Below are positions 1 through 7,613 of a DNA stretch of 64,000 nt, in pieces. The position numbers were made by a program, and so were the translations under genes. The notes under the pieces were generated by a model. That model was not told the origin of the DNA, made no database searches, and saw only the letters and a list, made by a program, of their open reading frames with translations. The stretch is from Alkalicoccus luteus. Lineage in GTDB: Bacteria; Bacillota; Bacilli; Bacillales; Salisediminibacteriaceae. Positions within the stretch are counted from its first letter, which is position 1; every line of letters begins with the position of its first letter. The stretch is from assembly GCA_052061695.1 (NCBI GenBank), contig JBPZEY010000004.1, one strand, 5' to 3'.

Positions 1-1
1 T

Positions 2-199
2 GCAAATACGGTCAGCACTGGCGACATGGACTTCGGTACTGCGGCTAAAAATATTTTCCGTAAGCCCGGCGATGAGCTTCGCGCAAAGTTTGAGGAGCTT
101 GGATTCTCCAAAGACATGGCCGGCGAGCTGGAAGAAAAGCTTGACCACGGAAAAGTAATTATTGTTGTCACGAATGCTCCGGACGGAATGGCGCTGTAA
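2..199 (+). CDS. General stress protein, YflT-like domain (C-terminal part)
   Basis: Only the last 65 codons are present; the 5' end lies outside the window. The fragment has the charged helical pattern of the YflT heat/general-stress domain: a lysine/glutamate-rich helix, the phrase ELGFSKDMAGELEEKLDHGK, then a short beta strand (VIIVVT) and the stop. In Bacillus such proteins belong to the SigB general stress response and have no known enzymatic role. A bidirectional terminator follows at once. The family call rests on a short C-terminal match from memory, so it is moderate. Confidence 0.6.
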   Translation, partial: ANTVSTGDMDFGTAAKNIFRKPGDELRAKFEELGFSKDMAGELEEKLDHGKVIIVVTNAPDGMAL

Positions 200-220
200 G
201 CACCATCCCACTTATAAAAA

Positions 221-250
221 GGCGCTGCGGATAATCCGCAGCGCCTTTTG
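221..250. terminator. Intrinsic terminator, convergent
   Basis: The arms GGCGCTGCGGA and TCCGCAGCGCC pair over 11 bp around a 3-nt loop. A T-run follows on the plus strand and an A-run precedes it, so the hairpin can stop both the plus-strand stress gene and the minus-strand channel gene. Confidence 0.9.
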
Positions 251-856
251 TTATGCAGCTTTCTCCGGCTCCCGACTTGGGAGTGACCATTCGAAATAAA
301 CGGAGCACAGCCTCATGATGACGACGAGTGCAACGATACCAAGCACCTCTGCCCCGCCGGTAACCCAGTTCATGCCGATGACCACGCCTGGAATCAGCGT
401 CCAGGCAATGTAAATATCCTTTTGCAAGAATAACGGTTTGCGGCCGGCCAGTATATCCCGGATCATGCCGCCTCCTGTTCCGGTGAGCGCTGCAGCTGCT
501 ATCGATGCGCTTAACGGCAGCCCCATCGATGCGGCAAAGAGTGCGCCCTGAGCAGAAAAGGCCCCAAGCCCAATCGCATCAAAGAAAACGCCTCTTCGCA
601 GCAGCGTCCAGCGTACGAGCCGAGGAAACAGAAAAGCAAACGTCATGACGACGAACGCCACGGTAAAGAGCCAGCCCTGGTCCCACAGCGCAGAGACGGG
701 GAGTCCGATCAGCAGATTGCGGACTGCACCTCCTCCAAACGCCGTAATAAAACCAAGTATATACACCCCCATCAGATCATACCGCTCTTCAAGCGCCACA
801 TTGACACCGCTCAGCGCGAAAGCAATCGTCCCGATGATATTTAAAGTTTCCCACAT
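251..856 (-). CDS. TRIC-like / UPF0126 (YvgT, YadS) membrane protein
   Basis: A 201-residue integral membrane protein with about seven hydrophobic helices. It shows the duplicated signature of the UPF0126 family, whose members are related to trimeric intracellular cation channels: GGGAVRN near residue 42 and GGGMIRD near residue 128, one in each repeat. Family members are proposed to conduct cations or transport glycine; the substrate here cannot be told. The start has an AAGGACG ribosome site. The gene is probably monocistronic and stands between a terminator and the amidohydrolase. Confidence 0.85.
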   Translation of the reverse strand: MWETLNIIGTIAFALSGVNVALEERYDLMGVYILGFITAFGGGAVRNLLIGLPVSALWDQGWLFTVAFVVMTFAFLFPRLVRWTLLRRGVFFDAIGLGAFSAQGALFAASMGLPLSASIAAAALTGTGGGMIRDILAGRKPLFLQKDIYIAWTLIPGVVIGMNWVTGGAEVLGIVALVVIMRLCSVYFEWSLPSREPEKAA

Positions 857-931
857 GGTAAAACGTCCTTCTTTCCAGATAATTTCAGCACAGCTCCATC
901 TATTCTACGAGATGTCCTGTGCGCTGGCAAG

Positions 932-2305
932 CTAGATTTTTACCTTCCGGGCTAACTGCTCCGCACGCTGCTGCGCACGCTGAGCAGCAGCTGTTTCATC
1001 AGCATGCACTAGCTTACGCTGCTTCATCACGAAGCGGCCGTCCACGATTACATCTTCTACTTCCTCACCAGAAGCCGCATACACCAAATTCGGGGTAATG
1101 GTATCAACTGGTTTCGTCAATGCCGGTGTCAGGGCCGGCGTTTCTAAGTTAACAACGATCAAATCCGCTTTTTTACCGGTGCGCAGGCTTCCTATTTCAT
1201 GGTCCAGTCCGTGGACTTCTGCTGCTCCCAGCGTCGCCATATGGAGAGCCTGCTGTGCGGGAAAGACTTTCGGATCGCGAGCCTTTACTTTATTGAGCAC
1301 TGCTGCTGCTTTTATTTCCTGAAACATACTGCTGCTGTTGTTGCCCGGCGCTTGATCGGTCCCAATCGCAGCCTTGCCCCCGGCTTCCAAAAACGCCTGC
1401 ACCGGCGGGACGATGCCATCGATAATGCCAATGCTGCCGGGACAGTGAATCATATTCACGCCTTTTGAAGCAGCGTAAGCGGTCTCCTCCTCGTCTGCCT
1501 CGGTCAAATGCACAGCTGTTAACCGCTCATTTAATAAACCTTGTTCCTCCAGAAAAGCAATCGACCGTTTACCGTACCGCTTTTCAAGCTGGTACAGCTC
1601 GCGGTCCCCCTGACAGACGTGCATATGCAGACGGATTCCTCGTTTATCTGCTTCAGCCTTTGTTTGCTGGAGCAACTCAAGGCTCATCATGTCAGGTCCC
1701 TGTGGTCCGAGCAGCACAGTGATGCGTCCATTCTCTGCACCGTGCCATTTATCATAAAGGTCTGTACCTGCAAGCAACCGGCGCTTTCCCGCTTCTCTGT
1801 CCAACGGATACAGCTCTGATACCGGCAGGTCTCCAATATCATCCGGCAGTTCGTTAATCATTTCTGCTGCATGAAAGCGGACACCGAGTGAGGCATTTTG
1901 TTCAAGCAGACTGTCCATTTTTCTGTCGTAATCAGCAAACGTTGTCGTGCCGGCGCGGATGCCTTCGATAATGTTCATATAGGACCCGGCGAGCCGATCT
2001 TCCATCGTCATGTATTTCATCCATGGCCAAATACCCTTCTGCATCCAGTGATCCATATCCTGAGCGACTCCGCGGATTACCGCATAGCTGGAATGAATAT
2101 GAGCATCGATCAGTCCCGGCATGATCAGCTTCCCTCGTGCATCGATTATTTTGGCTGCTTCTACGGTCTGTCTCAATGCTTCACTCGTACCGACGCCTGC
2201 TATGCGATTATCCTTTACAGCTACTGCACCATCGACAATTATTTCTTCACCGGGTTCCATCGTCAATACGCGGGCCCCTACCCATATTCGATCTGCCTGT
2301 ATCAT
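932..2305 (-). CDS. Amidohydrolase (SsnA/MtaD/TrzN-type deaminase family)
   Basis: A 457-residue metal-dependent hydrolase of the ATZ/TRZ branch of the amidohydrolase superfamily. Visible metal and catalytic elements are DAHIH (HxH) near residue 70, HMHVCQGD, AVHLTEADEEE, and the C-terminal GTDQAPGNNSSS aspartate loop. The N-terminal and C-terminal small beta domain is present (GKKADLIVVNLETPALTP). Relatives deaminate or dechlorinate purine-, triazine- or S-adenosylhomocysteine-like substrates; the actual substrate is not evident. The ATG is preceded by GGAGGAG. It is transcribed alone, and a second, distinct amidohydrolase lies at 9755-11125. Confidence 0.85.
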   Translation of the reverse strand: MIQADRIWVGARVLTMEPGEEIIVDGAVAVKDNRIAGVGTSEALRQTVEAAKIIDARGKLIMPGLIDAHIHSSYAVIRGVAQDMDHWMQKGIWPWMKYMTMEDRLAGSYMNIIEGIRAGTTTFADYDRKMDSLLEQNASLGVRFHAAEMINELPDDIGDLPVSELYPLDREAGKRRLLAGTDLYDKWHGAENGRITVLLGPQGPDMMSLELLQQTKAEADKRGIRLHMHVCQGDRELYQLEKRYGKRSIAFLEEQGLLNERLTAVHLTEADEEETAYAASKGVNMIHCPGSIGIIDGIVPPVQAFLEAGGKAAIGTDQAPGNNSSSMFQEIKAAAVLNKVKARDPKVFPAQQALHMATLGAAEVHGLDHEIGSLRTGKKADLIVVNLETPALTPALTKPVDTITPNLVYAASGEEVEDVIVDGRFVMKQRKLVHADETAAAQRAQQRAEQLARKVKI

Positions 2306-2333
2306 CGAACTCCTCCTTTTTATACATAGCGAA

Positions 2334-2367
2334 ACAGGCTTCAGAAAAGACGAATTCTGAAGCCTGT
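2334..2367 (-). terminator. Hairpin terminator after the PfpI-like gene
   Basis: The arms ACAGGCTTCAGA and TCTGAAGCCTGT form a 12-bp stem just 3' of the minus-strand gene at 2396-2905. The T-run on the minus strand is short (TTTCGC), so this may be a weak terminator. Confidence 0.65.
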
Positions 2368-2395
2368 CTTGTATCAGGTACTATAGCAGCAGCTG

Positions 2396-2905
2396 TTATT
2401 GAAGCTGCGCTTTTGATTCACGGTTAAATGCTTCCAAATCATTCGGGGTGCGGCTTGTGACAAGGTTGCCACAGACGACCACTTCTTCGTCAAACAAATT
2501 CGCTCCAGCGTGACGCAGATCCATGTGAATGGATTTAAATCCGGTTACTTTGCGCCCTTGTAAAACATCAGCTGTAATAAGCAGCTGCGGCCCGTGGCAA
2601 ATAGCAAAGACGGGTTTATCGTGAAGCATAAAATGCTTGGAAAACGTAACAAAATCTTCATTTCCCCGTAAAATATCCGGCGAGAACCCGCCTGGAATAA
2701 ACAACGCATCATAGTCAGCGGGGTCAGCCTGATCAATGCCAAGGTCCACCTCTGCTGTAGCATCCCCGTTTTTACCGGTGACCTTTTTGCCCTTCTCATC
2801 GCCAATGACTGTTACCTCATGACCGTCCTTTTGGAAAGCTTCCAGCGGCGACGTGTACTCAGAATCCTCAAACATATCTGTCATCACACAAGCGATTTTA
2901 CTCAT
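2396..2905 (-). CDS. DJ-1/PfpI family protein (YraA/YfkM-like)
   Basis: A 169-residue single-domain protein of the DJ-1/PfpI superfamily, also called general stress protein 18 in Bacillus. The nucleophile elbow AICHGPQLL carries the conserved cysteine near residue 104, and an acidic residue in DMFEDSEY near the N terminus matches the conserved glutamate. Relatives act as stress chaperones, deglycases or peptidases; which activity applies here is not visible. The length is typical. A GGAGTG ribosome site lies rather far upstream of the ATG. Confidence 0.9.
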   Translation of the reverse strand: MSKIACVMTDMFEDSEYTSPLEAFQKDGHEVTVIGDEKGKKVTGKNGDATAEVDLGIDQADPADYDALFIPGGFSPDILRGNEDFVTFSKHFMLHDKPVFAICHGPQLLITADVLQGRKVTGFKSIHMDLRHAGANLFDEEVVVCGNLVTSRTPNDLEAFNRESKAQLQ

Positions 2906-2938
2906 AGATAACCTGCACTCCTTTACTTGTTTACTAGC

Positions 2939-3022
2939 CTATTTTTTACGCAGTCTCTGCACGAGCTGCCACGCTACAACAACTAACTGGACGATGGCGA
3001 TCAGTCTTCTGAATTTAGCCAT
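2939..3022 (-). CDS. Small cationic hydrophobic peptide, 27 residues
   Basis: The short frame encodes MAKFRRLIAIVQLVVVAW followed by QLVQRLRKK. One hydrophobic helix is flanked by arginines and lysines, as in a single-pass membrane or amphipathic peptide. The ATG has a good ribosome site (GAAGGTGAAGGAT) and the stop is TAG. It lies 33 bp upstream of the PfpI-like gene on the same strand and may be cotranscribed. No family is recognised. The ribosome site and positive-hydrophobic-positive layout are seen directly; that it is expressed is inferred. Confidence 0.55.
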   Translation of the reverse strand: MAKFRRLIAIVQLVVVAWQLVQRLRKK

Positions 3023-3198
3023 ATCCTTCACCTTCTTTCCAAAATTGCTTACAGAAATGGTTTTACCCGTTATCCGACTTTGAGAAACGAAATAAGGTAT
3101 TTTTTACAAATTTCCGCGTATTTCTGCTTGATTGTGCTATGGTAAGGGAACATGTAACTGCATGTAACGATAGATCAAGACCGATAGGAGTGAAGCAG

Positions 3199-3603
3199 AT
3201 GATTAAAGGCATTGCACATACAGCGTTTGTTACTGGAAATATGGACAAATCACTTCAGTTTTACTGCGAAGATCTCGGACTCGAACACGCTTTTCAAATA
3301 AAAAACGATAAAGACGAACCGTGGATAGAGTATATAAAAGTCGCTCCTCGTCAATACATTGAGCTGTTTTATGGAGGCAGCGGCGTTTACGAGCCCCAGA
3401 AGCAGGAAATCGGGCCGCATCACTTTTGTCTGCTTGTGGACAGCGTGGATGACGTCGCAGAGCGCTTGAAAAGCCGGGGCCTTCACCTGGATACAGAGCC
3501 AAAAAGGGGTGTTGGACAAAACCGTCAGTGCTGGGTCCGGGACCCGGACGGCAACCGGATTGAATTTCTGGAGCCTGATGAAGATTCTCCGCACAACCGC
3601 TGA
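3199..3603 (+). CDS. VOC-superfamily (glyoxalase/bleomycin-resistance fold) protein
   Basis: A 134-residue protein with the paired beta-alpha-beta-beta-beta modules of the vicinal oxygen chelate fold. Possible metal ligands are His in GIAHTAF near the start, Glu in QYIELFYGG, His in GPHHFCLLVD and Glu in NRIEFLEPD. The order His-Glu-His-Glu matches lactoylglutathione-lyase-like enzymes. The start is set at ATG 3199 because AGGAG stands 8 bp upstream; the longer upstream frame has no ribosome site and lies outside the conserved fold. The substrate is unknown. Confidence 0.8.
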   Translation: MIKGIAHTAFVTGNMDKSLQFYCEDLGLEHAFQIKNDKDEPWIEYIKVAPRQYIELFYGGSGVYEPQKQEIGPHHFCLLVDSVDDVAERLKSRGLHLDTEPKRGVGQNRQCWVRDPDGNRIEFLEPDEDSPHNR

Positions 3604-3608
3604 AGCTG

Positions 3609-3649
3609 CACCCTGCGTACCGGCCTTTACCGGACGAAGGGTGTTTTTT
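3609..3649 (+). terminator. Intrinsic terminator
   Basis: The outer arms CACCCT and AGGGTG and the inner CCGG/CCGG pairs form a two-part hairpin followed by six T. It ends the VOC gene and separates it from the convergent glutamate dehydrogenase gene. Confidence 0.8.
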
Positions 3650-3650
3650 A

Positions 3651-5054
3651 TCAGAATAACTTACCGTGCCGGTACAGCAGCGTAAAGAGCCGCTTCAATG
3701 CATGCATGTAGCACGTGTTCCGGATGCCTGACAGCCCTTCTCTAAAATAAGAGTCAAACACTTTTTCGCAGCTTTTCGACATATGATCGGTCATATCTTT
3801 AAGCACTTCTTCTTCAGAATACAAATAGGTGACGCGATCCTGCTTCCACTCGATATAGGAGACCATGACACCGCCGGCATTTGCAAGAACGTCAGGGATT
3901 ACCACTTTTCCCTGCTCGTGCAAATAACGATCGGCCTCTTTATCAATAGGGGCGTTCGCTCCTTCAACGAAAATATCCGCGTGAATCAGTTCTTTGTTAT
4001 CCGCCGTGATCTGATCCTCCACCGCTGCAAGGAATAACACATCCACTTTTTGATAGACAAGCTCTTCAGGAGGAAGAATGTCTGCTTTGACGCCGATGCG
4101 GCTCAGAAGCTCTTCTGACACCGGCAGTTCCCGATGCTTCTCCTGATATTTAATCAGCCGGTCAACGTCAAGTCCGCTTTCATTAACAAGCGTCACCTGA
4201 TGATCGCTGACAGCGGTGATGCGGTGATTCAGCCTGCTGCAGCTGTCTGCCATCTGCGCGGCCACACTGCCTACGTTACCAAACCCTTGAACGGCTGCTG
4301 TAATCGGCTCGCCTGATTCATTTTTATTCCGTACTCTGTGCAGCGACCGAAGCTGCTGACGGTGAACGCCTTCAGGCACCTCTTCCTCTTTCACATTCGA
4401 GGCCCAGCTGTCAGCAAGCCACAGGTAGCTGTGATAAACACCTCTCCCGGTCGCTTCCCGTCTTCCCTGTGCTCCGCCATTCGCGACGCTTTTACCTGTA
4501 AAAGCTCCCATGTAGTTGTTACCTGGATGGATTGTTTTAAATTCGCCGACCATCCAGTCCATCGTTTCTTCATTTGTTCCCATGTCCGGAGCCGGAATAT
4601 CGTGTGTCGGACCAATATCCGGTGCAAAGCGCTGGACGTACTTTTTGCTGATCATATTCAGTTCCCGCGTCGAATACTGGTTAGGTGAAACGACTACGCC
4701 TCCCTTTGCTCCGCCATAGGGTAGATCATGCAGAGCATTTTTCAGCGTCATGAGCACTGCCAGATTTTCTACTTCTTCTTCATTCACATGCTCGTTGAAA
4801 CGGATTCCGCCTTTATAAAAACCGGCAATGTTATTGTGCTGTACGCGGTAAGCGGGGATGCGTTCAATCTCTCTGTTATCTCGCGATACCCGAATGTAGC
4901 TTTTAATCACTTTATCGGTTGTTGTCAGTATTTCGGTGCCGCTTTGGAAAAATCGTTCTCGTGCATCGCCGTTTTCCTCCGGCAGAAACGTATCATCCTC
5001 ATAGAGCCGCTTCATCATATCCTTGATCAGCATTTGTGTATCCTTTACAGTCAC
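3651..5054 (-). CDS. Glutamate dehydrogenase (Glu/Leu/Phe/Val dehydrogenase family)
   Basis: About 467 residues. It should interconvert glutamate and 2-oxoglutarate with NAD(P). The substrate-binding lysine loop is PYGGAKGGVVVSP, the catalytic aspartate lies in PAPDMGTNEE, the Rossmann loop is QGFGNVGS, and the family motif EGANAPI is present. Compared with RocG/GudB (about 424 residues) it carries roughly 20 extra charged residues between the two domains (from SWASNVKEEEVPEG to the Rossmann strand). The chosen start is GTG 5054, placed about 10 bp after AAGGGG; an in-frame TTG lies 21 bp upstream. The amino-acid preference cannot be fixed by eye. Confidence 0.85.
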   Translation of the reverse strand: MTVKDTQMLIKDMMKRLYEDDTFLPEENGDARERFFQSGTEILTTTDKVIKSYIRVSRDNREIERIPAYRVQHNNIAGFYKGGIRFNEHVNEEEVENLAVLMTLKNALHDLPYGGAKGGVVVSPNQYSTRELNMISKKYVQRFAPDIGPTHDIPAPDMGTNEETMDWMVGEFKTIHPGNNYMGAFTGKSVANGGAQGRREATGRGVYHSYLWLADSWASNVKEEEVPEGVHRQQLRSLHRVRNKNESGEPITAAVQGFGNVGSVAAQMADSCSRLNHRITAVSDHQVTLVNESGLDVDRLIKYQEKHRELPVSEELLSRIGVKADILPPEELVYQKVDVLFLAAVEDQITADNKELIHADIFVEGANAPIDKEADRYLHEQGKVVIPDVLANAGGVMVSYIEWKQDRVTYLYSEEEVLKDMTDHMSKSCEKVFDSYFREGLSGIRNTCYMHALKRLFTLLYRHGKLF

Positions 5055-5270
5055 TGCGTCCCATCCCCTTTCCAATATACGCCTTTCATAGGCTTATTAT
5101 ACTAGACATCTTCCCTGTTCAACCGCATTCAAACGTTACAGCGACACTAAAATTGCGCTGTTTTTTATGGACGACATAATCAGGCGCTCTCAACTGATAT
5201 GCGGAGAAGGAAACAGGCTCCGCATACGTTTCGTTCAGGGTATGAAGCTGCTTTCTGTTTTTCCGATTAA

Positions 5271-5300
5271 AAATCCGCTCCTGATTTCAGGAGCGGTTTC
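5271..5300. repeat. Target-site duplication of a terminator hairpin, copy A, distal
   Basis: A 30-nt segment containing CCGCTCCTGA and TCAGGAGCGG arms. It matches 5928-5957 at 28 of 30 positions. Read on the minus strand it is followed by ATTTTTAAT, so it probably now carries the working terminator of the ubiX operon. Confidence 0.85.
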
Positions 5301-5927
5301 CAGAGTGTCGATAAAGTCATTTTAGGTGAATAAGATTACATCTGCCTGTATCTGCGGACACTCGCTTTCCGGAGGGAACAGGCTCAGCTAATCGCTTCTT
5401 CCGTCGAAAGCGCTGGATCTTCGCCTCGTTCTGATCCAAGGTCCTTCGATGTCGGCAGCTGACAGTGCGTTTCACGTACCTGATTAGGCCTGCACGATCG
5501 GCTTCCGTACAGATAGAACCTTCCGGAAGAGACGTTTCGATATTGAATAGGGATGCCAGTCCTTCATCGAATTTATGATAAATGTAAAAAAAGTAGTCGC
5601 GTCTGCCTATCGTGACGTCGTTCTCCAACAAGCAGACCCGTTTTCCTGATGTGTCCGGCGGAGGCGCAACAAGCAGTCTGAAGATTTCGTGCCGTTCAGT
5701 TCTGTGAACGGCATCCACGCACGAGCGGAGCCGGATCGGCTCTTGAAGGCTTCTTGTGAGAAGCCTGTGTCCGAGTGAAGCCGCGCCATCCTCCCGAGTC
5801 ATTCTCCCTGCTAAAAGGGGTCACCCTGAGAAATAGCTGAAGGCAAGCCCGCGGCAGGCTAGGTAAGCAGAGGGGAAAGACAACCAAACGAATAACATGT
5901 AAGTGGAAAGACTTTTCTAACAGCCTG
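5301..5927 (-). mobile_element. Non-autonomous terminator-targeting element, copy A (627 bp)
   Basis: Read on the minus strand, the element starts CAGGCTGTTAGAAAAGTC and its other end, reverse-complemented, reads CAGAGTGTCGATAAAGTC. These are imperfect terminal inverted repeats beginning CAG. It aligns throughout with 29034-29678 at roughly four in five positions by eye. A frame of 161 codons (5317-5802) crosses it, but the other copy breaks the same frame by indels, so it is not thought to be coding. Conserved internal hairpins include AGGCTTCTTGTGAGAAGCCT and a GCCGTTCA/TGAACGGC stem. There is no transposase, so mobilisation must have been in trans. It sits inside the terminator of ubiX. 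Confidence 0.8.
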
Positions 5928-5957
5928 AAAACCGCTCGTGATTTCAGGAGCGGTTTC
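5928..5957. repeat. Target-site duplication of a terminator hairpin, copy A, proximal
   Basis: The second copy of the 30-nt hairpin segment, next to the 3' end of ubiX. It differs from 5271-5300 at two positions; one (G for C) weakens the stem. On the minus strand it is followed by TTTT and then directly by the element end CAGGCTG. Confidence 0.85.
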
Positions 5958-5976
5958 GGTGAATAACAGGATAGAT

Positions 5977-6543
5977 TTATTTTTCCAGCCAGCGTTTTGT
6001 AAGGTTGTTCGGAATATCCAGCTGATCGAGAAGCCTTGCTACCGTATGATCCACCATATCCATAATCGTCTCAGGCTGGTTGTAAAACGCCGGCATTGGA
6101 GGAACGATATGCACACCCATTCTGCTGAGCTTCAGCATATTTTCCAAATGGATATCATGCAGCGGTGTCTCCCTCGGTACAAGAATCAGCTTCCTGCGCT
6201 CTTTCATCACCACGTCAGCTGAGCGCGCAATCAGGTTATCGGCAAAACCGTGAGCAACCGCACTTAAGGTTTTCATGCTGCACGGTACGATGACCATCGC
6301 ATCCGTCTGAAAGGATCCGCTGGAAATACGGGCAGCCTGGTTTTCAGGCGGATGCACGACGTCTGCCAGCTGCTTCACTTCTTCTGCTGTCCAGTCTGTT
6401 TCAATCCGGATCGTCTTTTCCGCCCATGAGCTGACGATCAGATGTGTTTCAATATCGTTCATTTGCTGAAGTGCCTGTAACAGACGGATACCGTATATTG
6501 GTCCGGTCGAGCCGGAAATGCCTACAATAATTCGTTTCGTCAT
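5977..6543 (-). CDS. ubiX: Flavin prenyltransferase UbiX/Pad1
   Basis: A 188-residue enzyme that attaches a dimethylallyl group to FMN, making the prenylated flavin used by UbiD-type decarboxylases. Diagnostic stretches are GISGSTGPIYGIRLL at the N terminus (flavin phosphate site), IVPCSMKTLSAVAHG in the middle and LVPRETPLHDIHLENM near residue 140. The length is standard. No ubiD lies in this window, so its client must be elsewhere or lost. It is the last gene of a three-gene run (gaps of about 15 bp), and its terminator has been split by the mobile element. Confidence 0.95.
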   Translation of the reverse strand: MTKRIIVGISGSTGPIYGIRLLQALQQMNDIETHLIVSSWAEKTIRIETDWTAEEVKQLADVVHPPENQAARISSGSFQTDAMVIVPCSMKTLSAVAHGFADNLIARSADVVMKERRKLILVPRETPLHDIHLENMLKLSRMGVHIVPPMPAFYNQPETIMDMVDHTVARLLDQLDIPNNLTKRWLEK

Positions 6544-6558
6544 ACATGTCTTCCTTCC

Positions 6559-7572
6559 TTATAGTTCTTCATGATGCCCGGCCTCTTTTGGATTGACGAT
6601 ACCACTGCCGAGACGTTTTCGTTTAGGGAGTGATCCGAGCATATACCAGCCCAGCACACCAAACAGGGAAAAGCCAATCGCATTGACTGCACCATGCCAG
6701 ACAAACATCATACTGTACGAAATAATGTCCACCTGAAACGTCACGCCGAACGCATACAGAAACGTGACGCCCATCGATACGAGCAGCGATGTACACGCAA
6801 GCAGCAGACACGCTCTCGTGCGAAGAGTCATCTTCGGCAGCAGCATCAGCCACCAGATGCTGAGCCAGTAAAGGAGTCCTGCATAAATCGTAACATAAAC
6901 CAGCTCCAGCGGCGGACCTTGGATAACACCCAATGCAATCAATGGGGAACCGATCGCCGCACCGATTGCAAGAAACCGGTATGCCGTGCCGGTATCGCCG
7001 CGCAGCGACACGAGAAGCCGGCCGAAGGCCCCTGTTAATACAGGAATAACGACCGCCGAATAATGATAGTGCACCGTCGTCAGCGACATCGTCAGTTCAT
7101 CATATGGAAGAACTTGATCAATTCCAGCCTGCCAAAGAATCAGCCAGATACCTCCGACCCCGGTAAAAAGCAGGCCAACATCAATAATCGTTTCCTCAGC
7201 CGGATAAAGCCCCCTGCGGTAGATTCTCCATGCGCCGCATAGCGCAACGACGAGCATGAACAAAAACCAGATGGATGCCAGCACGATCGACAGCACCAGC
7301 GGCTCAAACGTGACCGAGGCCAGACCGAAAATGCCTGCTAAAAAGGAGCGCTGGGAGAGCCAGCGCAATATGAACTCTGCTTTCATATTCGGCCGCTTCG
7401 GAACAGCGATATGCAGGAGAAGCGGAATCAATATGAGAAACGACAGCACGAGGGCAGCTGACACGATATCGACATCTGCTATGTACAGCCAAATTACAAT
7501 AACTACGGCTCCAAGGCCTACGTTCAGTTTTGCGGTCATCGCGAATCCCTGCCCTTCTTCAACCCGTGCCAT
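6559..7572 (-). CDS. YndJ-like multi-pass membrane protein
   Basis: About 337 residues with some nine to ten hydrophobic segments and short loops. The layout and the phrase LTTVHYHYSAVVIPVLTG resemble the membrane domain of the Bacillus YndJ family, which has no assigned function. The start is uncertain: ATG 7572 follows AAGGGGAAG closely; a later ATG at 7539 and an earlier one at 7599 are possible. It is the middle gene of the glycerophosphodiesterase-yndJ-ubiX run. Confidence 0.65.
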   Translation of the reverse strand: MARVEEGQGFAMTAKLNVGLGAVVIVIWLYIADVDIVSAALVLSFLILIPLLLHIAVPKRPNMKAEFILRWLSQRSFLAGIFGLASVTFEPLVLSIVLASIWFLFMLVVALCGAWRIYRRGLYPAEETIIDVGLLFTGVGGIWLILWQAGIDQVLPYDELTMSLTTVHYHYSAVVIPVLTGAFGRLLVSLRGDTGTAYRFLAIGAAIGSPLIALGVIQGPPLELVYVTIYAGLLYWLSIWWLMLLPKMTLRTRACLLLACTSLLVSMGVTFLYAFGVTFQVDIISYSMMFVWHGAVNAIGFSLFGVLGWYMLGSLPKRKRLGSGIVNPKEAGHHEEL

Positions 7573-7613
7573 GCTTCCCCTTCCCTTTCCCGTTTTCATG
7601 CTCTGTTAAGCTG

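Noticed and set aside
5317..5802. Frame of 161 codons inside element copy A
   Set aside because: The homologous copy at 29034-29678 breaks the frame with stops and indels, there is no ribosome site, and changes do not favour third codon positions.
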